Source: DATCLS01 sp036563805 (GTDB lineage Bacteria; Actinomycetota; Acidimicrobiia; Acidimicrobiales; VFJN01). From it: 64,000 nt of DNA. The position numbers were made by a program, and so were the translations under genes. The stretch spans positions 62,001 to 126,000 of the forward strand of contig DATCLS010000062.1 in assembly GCA_036563805.1 (NCBI GenBank). Direction: 5' to 3'. The notes below the pieces were generated by a model. The model did no database searches and was not told the DNA's origin. It saw only the letters and a list, made by a program, of their open reading frames with translations. Below are positions 44,449-51,533 of the stretch, piece by piece. The number at the start of each line of letters is the position of its first letter. Position 1 is the first letter of the stretch.

Positions 44449-47054
44449 CGCCGGGTCGCGGGCCGCAGCGGCAGCGTGGTCCGCCACTCGCCGTCGAGGT
44501 CACACAGCGCCCCGGCCACGGCCCCCGCCGTCGGGACCAGGCCGATCTCGCCCACCCCCTTGATGCCGTACGGCGCCCGGGGCTGGGGCCGCTCCAGCAG
44601 CATCACGTCGACGGGCGGCACGTCCTTGGCTCGCAGGATGCCCAGCTGGCGGAGCGTGGTGGCGGTCGGCCGGGCCTGGTCGTCGGTGGGGAACTCCTCG
44701 CTGAGCGCGTAACCGAGCCCCATGTGCACGGCCCCCACGACCTGGCCCTCGCACAGCAGCGGGTTGACGACCCGCCCGGCGTCGTGGGCGGCGACCACGC
44801 GCTCGATGGCCCCGGTGTCGCGGTCCATGATCACGAGCTGGGCCGCGTACCCGAACGCCGAGTGGATCGTCGGGCGGTCGGTCGTGCCCAGCGCGTCCGT
44901 CCAGTCGACCCGGTGCTCACCCTCGTAGTCGACGCCGACCCGGCAGCCGTCCTCGCACGCCGCCCGGCAGGCGGCCGCCACCGCCCCGGCGCCCATGAGC
45001 GTGCCCCGGCTGCCGGTGGTCTGGCCCGCGCCCAGCTCGCGGGACGTGTCGACCACCACCCGGATCCGGGCCGGGTCGACGCCCAGCTCCTGGGCGGCCA
45101 CCTGGAGGGCGACGGTGTGCACGCCCTGGCCCATCTCGGTCCAGCAGTGGCGGACCTCCACCGTCCCGTCTTCGCAGAAGCGGACGACCGCCTTGGCCAC
45201 CTCGACGAAGCCGTTGCCGAGGCCCGAGTTCTTCAGCCCCAGGCCGAGGCCGACCGCCTTGCCGGCGGCGCGGGCCGCCTCCCACGCCGGCCGCACGGCC
45301 TCCAGGCAGTCGCGGGCGCCCTGGCAGCCGTCGTCCATGACCTGGCCGGGCCCCCAGGTCGCGCCGGGGGCGACGACGTTGCGGGCCCGCATCTCCCACC
45401 CGTCGAGGCCGCAGGCCGCGGCCAGCCGGTCGATGAGTCCTTCGGTGGCGAACTGGGCCTGGTTGGCCCCGAAGCCCCGGAACGCGCCGCACACCGGGTT
45501 GTTGGTCCGCACCGCCACGGCCTCGACGTCGATGGCGGGCCACACGTAGGGGCCGCCGGCGTGGCCGGCCGCCCGCTCCAGCACCTTCATGCCCACCGAG
45601 GCGTAGGGGCCGGAGTCGCCGACCATCCGGGTCCGCAGCGCGGTGAGCCGCCCCTCGGCGTCGCAGCCCGCCCACGCCTCGATCCGGATCGGGTGGCGCT
45701 TGGCGTGGATGCGCAGCGACTCCTCGCGGCTCAGCGTGCACTTCACCGGGCGCCCGAGCAGGCGGGCGGCCAGGGCGGTCTGGCACTGGTTGGCGCAGTC
45801 CTCCTTGCCGCCGAAGGCGCCGCCGTTGGCCACCTGGTGGACGAGGATGCGGTCCTCGGGCTCGCCCAGCACGTCTGCGATCTGGCGGCGGTCGTCCCAC
45901 ACCCCCTGGCCGCCCGAGAACACCTCGAGTCGGCCGTCGTCGCGGGGCACGGCCAGCGTCGACTCGGGCTCGAGGAAGGCGTGCTCGACCCGCTGGGTCT
46001 GGAACACCTCGTGCACCACGTGGGCGCTGTCGGCGAGCGCCGCGTCCACGTCGCCCCGGGCATACGCCGAGCGCGACAGCACGTTGCCCTCCAGGCCCCA
46101 CACCGCGTCCTCGTCGGAGGCCAGGGCGGCGAGGGGGTCGGCGAACGGCGCCAGCGGCCGGTAGGCGACCCGGACCAGGCCGGCGGCCCGGCGGGCCGTC
46201 TCGCGGTCGCGGGCCACGACCAGGGCGAGCACGTCGCCCAGGTACGCGGTGCGCTCGCCCACGGCCACGAACACCGGCCAGTCCCGGTGGATCAGCCCGA
46301 CCCGCCGTTCGCCGGGCACGTCGGCGGCGGTCAGGACCCGCTCGACGCCTGCCACCGCCTCGGCCTCGCCCGTGTCGATGGCGAGGACGTCGGCCCGGGC
46401 GTGCTCGGCCAGCACGACGGCGGCGTGCAACAGGCCCGGGACCCGCAGGTCGTCGACGTAGGGCTTGTCGCCCAGCGCCAGCTTGTCGGCCTGGTAGCGG
46501 GCGATGCGGCTGCCCACGCCGACCGGGGTCGCGCCCCCGCCGGACGCCTCGCCGACCGCGACCGGGCTGACAGGCGCCTCGCCCGCCGGGGCCTCGCCGC
46601 CCTCGCCGCCCCGGGCCAGCAGCTCGACCGCGTCGAGGATCGGGTGGTAGCCGGTGCACCGGCACAGGTGGCCGCCCAGGTGGCGGGCCGCCTTCTCGCG
46701 GGTCAGCTCGGCCCCGTCGCGGTCGAGCAGCGCCTTGCACCGCATGACGATGCCCGGCGTGCAGAACCCGCACTGGAGCGCGCCGCTGGCGGCGAAGGCG
46801 GCGGCGTACCGCTCCCGCTCGGCGGGGTCGAGCCCCTCGAGCGTGGTCACCGCGCGGCCGGCAACCCGGTCGAGCGCCAGCGAGCACGCCACGGTCGCCT
46901 TGCCGTCGACGAGCACCGTGCAGCAGCCGCACTGGCCCGACGGCGAGCACCCGTCCTTGGGGCTCGTGACGTCGAGCTCCTCCCGCAGGGCGGCCAGCAG
47001 GTGGGGATGGTCGCCGACCGTCACGCGGGCACCGTTGAGAAGGAAGCTGACCAC
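44445..47054 (-). CDS. Fused 2Fe-2S / molybdopterin hydroxylase, XdhD-like
   Basis: Single-chain fusion of the 2Fe-2S and molybdenum subunits, as in E. coli XdhD. The first cluster uses Cys36, Cys42, Cys45 and Cys57; the second is in LQCGFCTPGIVM and GGHLCRCTGYHPI. After a Gly/Glu/Pro linker (about residues 145-175) the Mo domain follows with GGAFGGKEDCANQ, RTNNPVCGAFRGFG, WTEMGQGVHTVALQ and the glutamate in YGIKGVGEIG. GTG at 47054 is preferred because the TTG at 47081 lies inside a palindrome. Homologues are implicated in urate/purine metabolism, some as selenium-dependent enzymes; no in-frame TGA is needed here. Confidence 0.88.
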   Translation of the reverse strand: MVSFLLNGARVTVGDHPHLLAALREELDVTSPKDGCSPSGQCGCCTVLVDGKATVACSLALDRVAGRAVTTLEGLDPAERERYAAAFAASGALQCGFCTPGIVMRCKALLDRDGAELTREKAARHLGGHLCRCTGYHPILDAVELLARGGEGGEAPAGEAPVSPVAVGEASGGGATPVGVGSRIARYQADKLALGDKPYVDDLRVPGLLHAAVVLAEHARADVLAIDTGEAEAVAGVERVLTAADVPGERRVGLIHRDWPVFVAVGERTAYLGDVLALVVARDRETARRAAGLVRVAYRPLAPFADPLAALASDEDAVWGLEGNVLSRSAYARGDVDAALADSAHVVHEVFQTQRVEHAFLEPESTLAVPRDDGRLEVFSGGQGVWDDRRQIADVLGEPEDRILVHQVANGGAFGGKEDCANQCQTALAARLLGRPVKCTLSREESLRIHAKRHPIRIEAWAGCDAEGRLTALRTRMVGDSGPYASVGMKVLERAAGHAGGPYVWPAIDVEAVAVRTNNPVCGAFRGFGANQAQFATEGLIDRLAAACGLDGWEMRARNVVAPGATWGPGQVMDDGCQGARDCLEAVRPAWEAARAAGKAVGLGLGLKNSGLGNGFVEVAKAVVRFCEDGTVEVRHCWTEMGQGVHTVALQVAAQELGVDPARIRVVVDTSRELGAGQTTGSRGTLMGAGAVAAACRAACEDGCRVGVDYEGEHRVDWTDALGTTDRPTIHSAFGYAAQLVIMDRDTGAIERVVAAHDAGRVVNPLLCEGQVVGAVHMGLGYALSEEFPTDDQARPTATTLRQLGILRAKDVPPVDVMLLERPQPRAPYGIKGVGEIGLVPTAGAVAGALCDLDGEWRTTLPLRPATRR

Positions 47055-47072
47055 CGGGTCTACGATGCCAGG

Positions 47073-47091
47073 CTTCAACAAACTGTTGAAG
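47073..47091. promoter_or_regulatory. Palindromic operator candidate 1, xdhD-like/ygeX-like divergent region
   Basis: CTTCAACA-AAC-TGTTGAAG is a perfect 8-bp inverted repeat in the 112-base gap between the divergent starts at 47054 and 47167. It is AT-rich for this genome and does not sit at a gene end, so a regulator site is more likely than a terminator. Confidence 0.6.
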
Positions 47092-47101
47092 TCGATACGG
47101 T

Positions 47102-47115
47102 TTCACGAGCGTGAA
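47102..47115. promoter_or_regulatory. Palindromic operator candidate 2 with extra half-site
   Basis: TTCACG-AG-CGTGAA is a perfect 6-bp inverted repeat. The half-site CGAGCGTGA recurs at 47128-47136, overlapping the expected -35 position of the rightward gene; a -10-like TACAAC (47155-47160) ends six bases before its ATG. Confidence 0.5.
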
Positions 47116-47166
47116 CAGGCGCTCTCCCGAGCGTGATCCGGCGCTCCCCGGGGTTACAACCCACCC

Positions 47167-48312
47167 ATGGCCGACTCGAACCTCCTGGTCAACCCCCGCA
47201 CCGGCCCGCTGCCGGCCGAGGCGCGCCCCGGGCCCGAGGTGCTGGCGTTCCACCGCGGCCTGCCGGGCTACGCCCCCACCCCGCTGCACGACGTCCCGGC
47301 GCTGGCCGCGGCCTGCAAGGTCGGGCACATCCTGGTCAAGGACGAGTCCGCCCGCCTGGGCCTGCCCTCGTTCAAGATCCTGGGGGCATCGTGGGCGACG
47401 TTCCGCACCGTGTGCGCCCGGCTGGGCCTCGACCCGGCCGACCCGGCCACCGACCTGGCGACCGTCGCCGCGGCCGCCCAGGGCGCCGGGCTCGCCCTGG
47501 CCACGGCCACCGACGGCAACCACGGCCGGGCCGTGGCCCGCATGGCCCGCCTGCTCGGCCTGCCGGCCACGATCCTCGTGCCCGAGGGGACGGCGGCGGC
47601 CCGGGTGACCGGCATCGAGTCGGAGGGCGCCGAGGTCCGGGTCGGGGGCATCACCTACGACGAGGCGGTGGCGGCGTCCGCGGCGCTGGCCGACGACCGC
47701 ACGCTGGTCGTGTCCGACACGTCGTGGCCGGGCTACGAGGACCCGCCCCGGTGGGTGGCCGACGGATACTCGACGATTTTCGCCGAGATCGAGGAGCAGA
47801 TCGCCGCCGCCGGCCTGCCCCCGGTGGACGCCGCCGTCGTCCCCATCGGCGTCGGGGCCCTGGCCTCGGCGGCTGCCGTCTCGCTCCGGGCGGGCGTCGA
47901 GCCGGGCGACGGGCCGCTCCTGGTCGGCGTCGAGCCCGACAGCGCCGCCTGCATGGCCGCCGCCGTGGCCGCCGGCCGGGTGGTCGAGGTGCCCGGCCCC
48001 CACCGGTCGATCATGGCCGGGCTCAACTGCGGCCTCGCCTCCCAGCTGGCGCTGCCGGTCGTGACCGCCGGCTTCGCCGCCTTCGTGGCGGTCGGCGACG
48101 ACCGGTGCCGCGACGCCATCCGGGCGATGGCGGCCGCCGGCATGGACGTCGGCGAGACCGGGGCGGCCGCCCTGGCCGGGCTGACCGCGGTGCTCGACGA
48201 CCACCGCGCCGAGGTGCCCCTGCCCGACGACGCCACCGTGCTGCTACTCGCCACCGAGGGCGTCACCGACCCGGTGGCGTTCGGCGACATCGTGGGCCGC
48301 AGCCCCCGCTGA
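47167..48312 (+). CDS. Diaminopropionate ammonia-lyase-like PLP enzyme (YgeX-like)
   Basis: Fold-type II PLP enzyme. The Schiff-base lysine is Lys70 in LPSFKILGAS, the substrate loop is ATDGNHGRAVA, and the start (LPGYAPTPLHDVPALA) has the pattern of diaminopropionate ammonia-lyases, which convert 2,3-diaminopropionate to pyruvate and ammonia. 381 aa is near the E. coli enzyme (398). In enteric bacteria ygeX lies with ssnA, hyuA and xdhD, as here. ATG at 47167; no ribosome-binding site is seen. Threonine/serine dehydratase activity cannot be excluded. Confidence 0.85.
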   Translation: MADSNLLVNPRTGPLPAEARPGPEVLAFHRGLPGYAPTPLHDVPALAAACKVGHILVKDESARLGLPSFKILGASWATFRTVCARLGLDPADPATDLATVAAAAQGAGLALATATDGNHGRAVARMARLLGLPATILVPEGTAAARVTGIESEGAEVRVGGITYDEAVAASAALADDRTLVVSDTSWPGYEDPPRWVADGYSTIFAEIEEQIAAAGLPPVDAAVVPIGVGALASAAAVSLRAGVEPGDGPLLVGVEPDSAACMAAAVAAGRVVEVPGPHRSIMAGLNCGLASQLALPVVTAGFAAFVAVGDDRCRDAIRAMAAAGMDVGETGAAALAGLTAVLDDHRAEVPLPDDATVLLLATEGVTDPVAFGDIVGRSPR

Positions 48313-48333
48313 CCGCCCGTGGGCTACCGGCGC

Positions 48334-48409
48334 CGCCGGCGTCGGGGCCCACGGGTCGGCCGGCCGCCGGTACCGGCCCGGACGGCCCGGCCCGCCGGCG
48401 TCGGGGCCC
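48334..48409. repeat. 17-bp direct repeat in a GC-rich gap
   Basis: CGCCGGCGTCGGGGCCC occurs at 48334-48350 and exactly again at 48393-48409. The 208-base gap (48313-48520) is otherwise GGCC/CCGG-rich with many short possible stems. It likely contains the terminator of the YgeX-like gene; I see no gene in it. Confidence 0.5.
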
Positions 48410-48520
48410 GCGGCCCGGCCGCCACCGGCCGTGACCGCCGCCGGCCGTAATTCGCTGGTGGCGGGGCGGCCCCGTCCGTACGGTGCCGGCCCATGAGCGC
48501 GATGTCCGTGATGGTGCTCC

Positions 48521-49060
48521 GTGCCCGCCGGCGGGAAGGCCCGGTGGGGCTGGCACCGCTTGGCCGACCAGTGGGCACGGCGGCTCGTCGCTGACGCCGA
48601 CGTCCGGCCCGGCGACCTCGTCCTCGACGTGGGCGCCGGCACCGGCGCCGTCACCGCCCCGCTGGCGGAGACCGGCGCCCAGGTCATCGCCGTCGAGCTG
48701 CACCCCGGGCGGGCCGCCGTCCTGCGACGGCGGTTCGCCGGCGCCCCCAACGTGACGGTGGTGCGGGCCGACGCCCGCGACCTGCGCCTGCCCCGGCGGC
48801 CGTTCCGGGTCGTCGCCAGCCCGCCCTACGCGGTCACGTCCCCCCTGCTGCGGCGGCTCCTGGCCCGCGGGTCGCGCCTGGTGGCGGCCGACCTGGTCCT
48901 CCAGCAGGCGGCCGCCGCCCGGTGGGCCGCGGGCCGGGCGCCCGGGGCCGGGCGGTGGCTGGCCGAGTTCGACCTCGACGTGGGCCGACGCATCCCCCGC
49001 GCGGCGTTCTCGCCGCCACCGGCCGTCGACAACACGACGCTGATCGTCCGGCGACGGTGA
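48521..49060 (+). CDS. Short rRNA adenine N-6 methyltransferase-family protein (Erm/KsgA type)
   Basis: SAM-dependent methyltransferase of 179 aa. ARWGWHRLADQWARRLVADA and VRPGDLVLDVGAGTGAVT (motif I at about 34-45) match actinobacterial Erm-like proteins; IAVELHP is the acidic motif and VVASPPYAVTSPLL (about 98-111) the catalytic motif, with Ser-Pro-Pro-Tyr where Erm has Asn-Ile/Leu-Pro-Phe. It ends FSPPPAVDNTTLIVRRR, so the C-terminal helical domain of Erm/KsgA is missing. GTG at 48521. The target could be rRNA or another substrate. The 3' end is duplicated in tandem. Confidence 0.8.
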   Translation: MPAGGKARWGWHRLADQWARRLVADADVRPGDLVLDVGAGTGAVTAPLAETGAQVIAVELHPGRAAVLRRRFAGAPNVTVVRADARDLRLPRRPFRVVASPPYAVTSPLLRRLLARGSRLVAADLVLQQAAAARWAAGRAPGAGRWLAEFDLDVGRRIPRAAFSPPPAVDNTTLIVRRR

Positions 49061-49146
49061 CCGGTGTCCCGGCACCCACCACCGGCCGTCGACAACGCGA
49101 CGCTGATCGTCCGGCGACGGTGACCGGTGTCCCGGCACCCACCACC
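49016..49146. repeat. 63-bp tandem duplication across a stop codon
   Basis: Unit 1 (49016-49078) and unit 2 (49079-49141) differ at one base. A third copy begins (CCACC at 49142) and stops matching. The unit holds the last 14 codons of the methyltransferase gene, its TGA and 18 bases beyond. The 63-base period is 21 codons, so unit 2 reproduces the coding tail and a second TGA in the same frame after the real stop. Confidence 0.9.
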
Positions 49147-49202
49147 GTCAGCCGCGGCGCGGCCCGGATCGGCCCGTGCGGCCGGCGCGCCCGGCGCCGG
49201 GC

Positions 49203-49661
49203 TCAGGCGCCGAGGGTGAGGCCGGCGGCGACCGCCGCCCCCAGCTCCCAGCAGGCGTCGAGGTCGGCCTGCTTCGGCGCCCCGACGACCGACACCGGGG
49301 CCTGGGCGGCCCGCCACCGGAGCCCGGTCGTTATCTTGTCGACCGCAGCCAGGGCGCCGGTCGTGTCGTCGTTGCCGTGGACGTACACGCCGAACGGCCG
49401 CCCCGCCGTCGCCTCGAGGCACGGGTAGTAGATCGTGTCGAAGAAGTGCTTCAGCGCCCCGGAGATGTAACCGAGGTTGGCCGGCGTGCCGAGCACGTAC
49501 CCGTCGGCCTCGAGCACGTCGATCGGCGTGGCGACCAGGGCTGGGCGGGCCACGACCTCGACGCCCTCGATCTGGGGGTCGGTCGCCCCCGACCGCACCG
49601 CGTCGAACAGCGAGTGGAGCGCCGGCGAGGGCGTGTGGTGGACGATGAGCAACCGGGCCAT
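49203..49661 (-). CDS. Flavodoxin-fold NAD(P)H-dependent oxidoreductase
   Basis: A 152-residue flavodoxin-like protein. LLIVHHTPSPALHSLFDAV is the FMN phosphate-binding start, ADGYVLGTPANLGYISGALKHFFD the second flavin loop (split over about residues 56-79), and GVYVHGNDDTTGA the third. It probably binds FMN and reduces quinones or similar. ATG at 49661; TACAGT lies seven bases upstream, suggesting a leaderless mRNA. The frame extends to 49793 but that part is Arg-rich and unlikely to be translated. Confidence 0.85.
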   Translation of the reverse strand: MARLLIVHHTPSPALHSLFDAVRSGATDPQIEGVEVVARPALVATPIDVLEADGYVLGTPANLGYISGALKHFFDTIYYPCLEATAGRPFGVYVHGNDDTTGALAAVDKITTGLRWRAAQAPVSVVGAPKQADLDACWELGAAVAAGLTLGA

Positions 49662-49717
49662 GCCCGGCACTGTACGGAGGCGGCCGGCCCGGCCTCCCCC
49701 GGCCTCCCGCCGACGAC

Positions 49718-49900
49718 GTGGCCAAGGCCGTTGGGCATCGTGCCGACGCCCGGGAGCCCATCTCCTACCGTGGACGGCGCTGCGACGCGGCATGCCGCAA
49801 GCGCGCGCAACGACCGACAGGACAGGCGGCGGACGCGCCCGCGTTCCTCGCCGAGGCGGGTTGGACCTGGGCAGCCGTCAGATCTCGGATCGCTGAGTGA
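49718..49900 (+). CDS. Possible small protein, unknown
   Basis: A 60-codon frame from GTG. It contains CDAACRKRAQR (about residues 22-32), similar to the end of small zinc-ribbon motifs of the form Cys-x-x-x-Cys-Arg-x-Arg, and a Trp-containing C-terminus (AEAGWTWAAVRSRIAE). No ribosome-binding site is clear, and the last 23 bases overlap the convergent 49878-50306 gene. It could be a remnant of a longer gene. Otherwise the gap 49662-49877 holds nothing I can name. Confidence 0.3.
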   Translation: MAKAVGHRADAREPISYRGRRCDAACRKRAQRPTGQAADAPAFLAEAGWTWAAVRSRIAE

Positions 49901-50306
49901 CAGCCCCTCTGAGCCAGGCCGCGTAGAACTCCTCGGCCAGCCAGCGCTGGTAGATCCCGGTCTCCGGCTCTGGGATCTGCGGCCACTCGATCAGCCGGTC
50001 GCCGGCGACCAGCCCGACGCCCCAGATGCGCGCCTCGGCCCGCGTGAGGTCGTCGACTGCGTCTTGAGCGTCTAGGAGCACCACTCGTGGCGCGACCGTC
50101 GTGGCGCGGCCGACGGCGGCCGCGACTGTGCGCCACGGCCCCGGCCCAACGACCACTCCCCGGATCCGGAGCGAAACGCGCTCCGCCGGCACGCCGGCGA
50201 GCTCATCGATCGCCGTCACCGCCCCGCTGTCACTCCGCCGGTGGTGTTCGTCCTCGTCGACGACCACCCAGCCGGTGACGGCCACCCCATCGACGTGGAC
50301 GGTCAC
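49878..50306 (-). CDS. Hypothetical protein
   Basis: A 142-residue protein I do not recognise. The N-terminal half has alternating hydrophobic strands (VAVTGWVVVDEDEHH, VSLRIRGVVVGPGPW, APRVVLLDAQDAVDDL); the C-terminus is Trp- and Glu-rich (RLIEWPQIPEPETGIYQRWLAEEFYAAWL). Its GTG at 50306 lies two bases after the TGA of a 13-codon ORF. Codon choice is less GC-extreme than the neighbours. It ends opposite a small plus-strand frame. Confidence 0.55.
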   Translation of the reverse strand: MTVHVDGVAVTGWVVVDEDEHHRRSDSGAVTAIDELAGVPAERVSLRIRGVVVGPGPWRTVAAAVGRATTVAPRVVLLDAQDAVDDLTRAEARIWGVGLVAGDRLIEWPQIPEPETGIYQRWLAEEFYAAWLRGAVTQRSEI

Positions 50307-50310
50307 ACGG

Positions 50311-50352
50311 TCACCCCGACCAGCCGAGTTGGGTGATGTACGAGTTGCTCAT
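50311..50352 (-). CDS. Thirteen-codon ORF, possible leader peptide
   Basis: ATG at 50352, preceded by GGGAGCGGACC, encodes Met-Ser-Asn-Ser-Tyr-Ile-Thr-Gln-Leu-Gly-Trp-Ser-Gly and stops at TGA, two bases before the next gene's GTG. It may couple translation of the 142-residue protein, or be the true N-terminus of that protein separated by a frameshift. Confidence 0.35.
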   Translation of the reverse strand: MSNSYITQLGWSG

Positions 50353-50447
50353 GGTCCGCTCCCGTCGCCCGGCGGCCCGGCATGCCAGGACGCCGACGGC
50401 CACGCCGGAGCAGGGAGGTCGACGTAATCGTCGGGCCCTCGTTGTCC

Positions 50448-50681
50448 CTAACCAGCCTGCGCGTCGATGCCTCGCTGGTGGGCCGCCTGGATCTCCTCGG
50501 CGGTGATGTCCAGCTCGGCGGCGATCGCCCGGGCGACGGCGGGCTGAAGGGCGCGGCGTCCGCTCTCGATGGAGGCGAACGTGTTGGGCGGCATGCCAAG
50601 CCGCTCGGCGAGCATCGCTCTGGTCAGACCCTTGGACTGGCGCAGGTCGGCCAGGGTCGCCGTCTCGCGGCGGTCGGTCAT
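50448..50681 (-). CDS. Small XRE-family HTH regulator
   Basis: A 77-residue, single-domain Cro/CI-type DNA-binding protein: LADLRQSKGLTRAMLAERLGMPPNTFASIE covers the HTH (split over residues ~10-39), then SGRRALQPAVARAIAAELDI. ATG at 50681. It lies in a leftward group of small unknown genes (51264 down to 49878) and probably controls them. It might be the antitoxin of a toxin-antitoxin pair, but no partner toxin is recognisable. Bases 50682-50820 carry no gene I can support. Confidence 0.78.
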   Translation of the reverse strand: MTDRRETATLADLRQSKGLTRAMLAERLGMPPNTFASIESGRRALQPAVARAIAAELDITAEEIQAAHQRGIDAQAG

Positions 50682-50820
50682 CAGGTCGAAGGGGCGCCCC
50701 GAGCTCGGCCCCCGCTGCCTTGTCAGCGACGTCGGCGGTGGTGCTGGAGTCGTTCGGTTCGGGCCATCGGGCCCCATTCGGGGCTCGGGCATCAGGCGAG
50801 CGACTCCAGGTCGATCACGG

Positions 50821-51264
50821 TCACCGGGAAGGCGCCGGGGGATCGGCGGTGATGTCGCCGCCGTAGTCGATGAAACGCTCGCCGGGACGAGCCTGACCGT
50901 CCCAACCGACGTCGTCTTCTTCACCGGCCGGAAAGGTGCGCTCGAGTGCATAGGTGTGCTCGACGGGGATCGGGTCGTCCTGCTCGAGCGCCTCGACCAA
51001 GAGGTCGGCGTGGCCGCTGTCGGCCGCTTCCGCCACTGCGAGGAGGCATGTGAAGAACGTCTGGTTCAGGTGCCCGTGCGCCATGGCGAAGCGGCCGTCC
51101 TCCCCCACCCGGACGACCTTCGGGATGAAGTACTCGCGGTGCCGTCCAGACGGACGGGGGACGATGGAATCTGGGTTTCGTGGGATCCCGAGCGCCTCTG
51201 CCACGTGATCAGGCAGCCGGACCCAATCCTCGTGTCCGGCGGGTAACGCACGCGCCCAGATCAC
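50821..51264 (-). CDS. Hypothetical protein
   Basis: A 147-residue acidic protein with no family I recognise. Features: IWARALPAGHEDWVRLPDHVAEALGIP at the start (split across residues 2-28), YFIPKVVRVGEDGRFAMAHG, a helical part FFTCLLAVAEAADSGHADLL, and an Asp/Glu-rich end (EEDDVGW, ERFIDYGG). GTG at 51264 overlaps a 41-codon frame running in another phase (51209-51334). It is followed by the XRE gene and could form a small operon with it. Confidence 0.55.
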   Translation of the reverse strand: MIWARALPAGHEDWVRLPDHVAEALGIPRNPDSIVPRPSGRHREYFIPKVVRVGEDGRFAMAHGHLNQTFFTCLLAVAEAADSGHADLLVEALEQDDPIPVEHTYALERTFPAGEEDDVGWDGQARPGERFIDYGGDITADPPAPSR

Positions 51265-51446
51265 CGATGGGGATCCGAGCTCGACCGGCGAACTCGAGGG
51301 TCTCGCTGATCAGCTCGCTGCGGGGCCGGGTCATGGGCCGTGGCCAGCAGCCAGGCCGGGCCGGGAGCGTCATCGTGTCGGTCGGCGACCTCGAGTACCT
51401 GCTCGAGCGATTCGGCTGAGCGGAAGGCCCGGGTCAGCTCGAGCAA
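51209..51446 (-). other. Overlapping short frames, possible gene remnants
   Basis: Two short minus-strand frames look more protein-like than background. One runs 51261-51446 (TTG start; LELTRAFRSAESLEQVLEVA, AWLLATAHDP). The other runs 51209-51334 (ATG; RSELISETLEFAGRARIPIGD). They overlap each other and the start of the 147-residue gene in different phases. This suggests either small coupled genes or one gene broken by frameshifts. Confidence 0.3.
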
Positions 51447-51533
51447 GGCCCTGGTGATCGGGCCGCTGGGACCATGGCAGCGTCGAGGGTTCCGCCCGTG
51501 GGCCGCTTCGGCCGTAGCCCCCTCGGGCTCGGC

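Noticed and set aside
44445..47054. Selenocysteine (in-frame TGA) in the XdhD-like enzyme
   Set aside because: The frame is complete without any internal TGA and all expected Cys positions are Cys.
44917..48204. 1095-codon minus-strand frame covering the xdhD/ygeX region
   Set aside because: It runs antisense to the PLP-enzyme gene and out of phase with the XdhD-like gene; composition is that of a shadow.
50569..51246. 225-codon plus-strand frame
   Set aside because: Complementary to the XRE and 147-residue genes, which show better codon structure and, for the XRE gene, a clear domain.
50448..51264. Toxin-antitoxin pair (XRE protein plus 147-residue protein)
   Set aside because: The larger protein matches no toxin family I know and the genes are 139 bases apart; kept as hypothetical.
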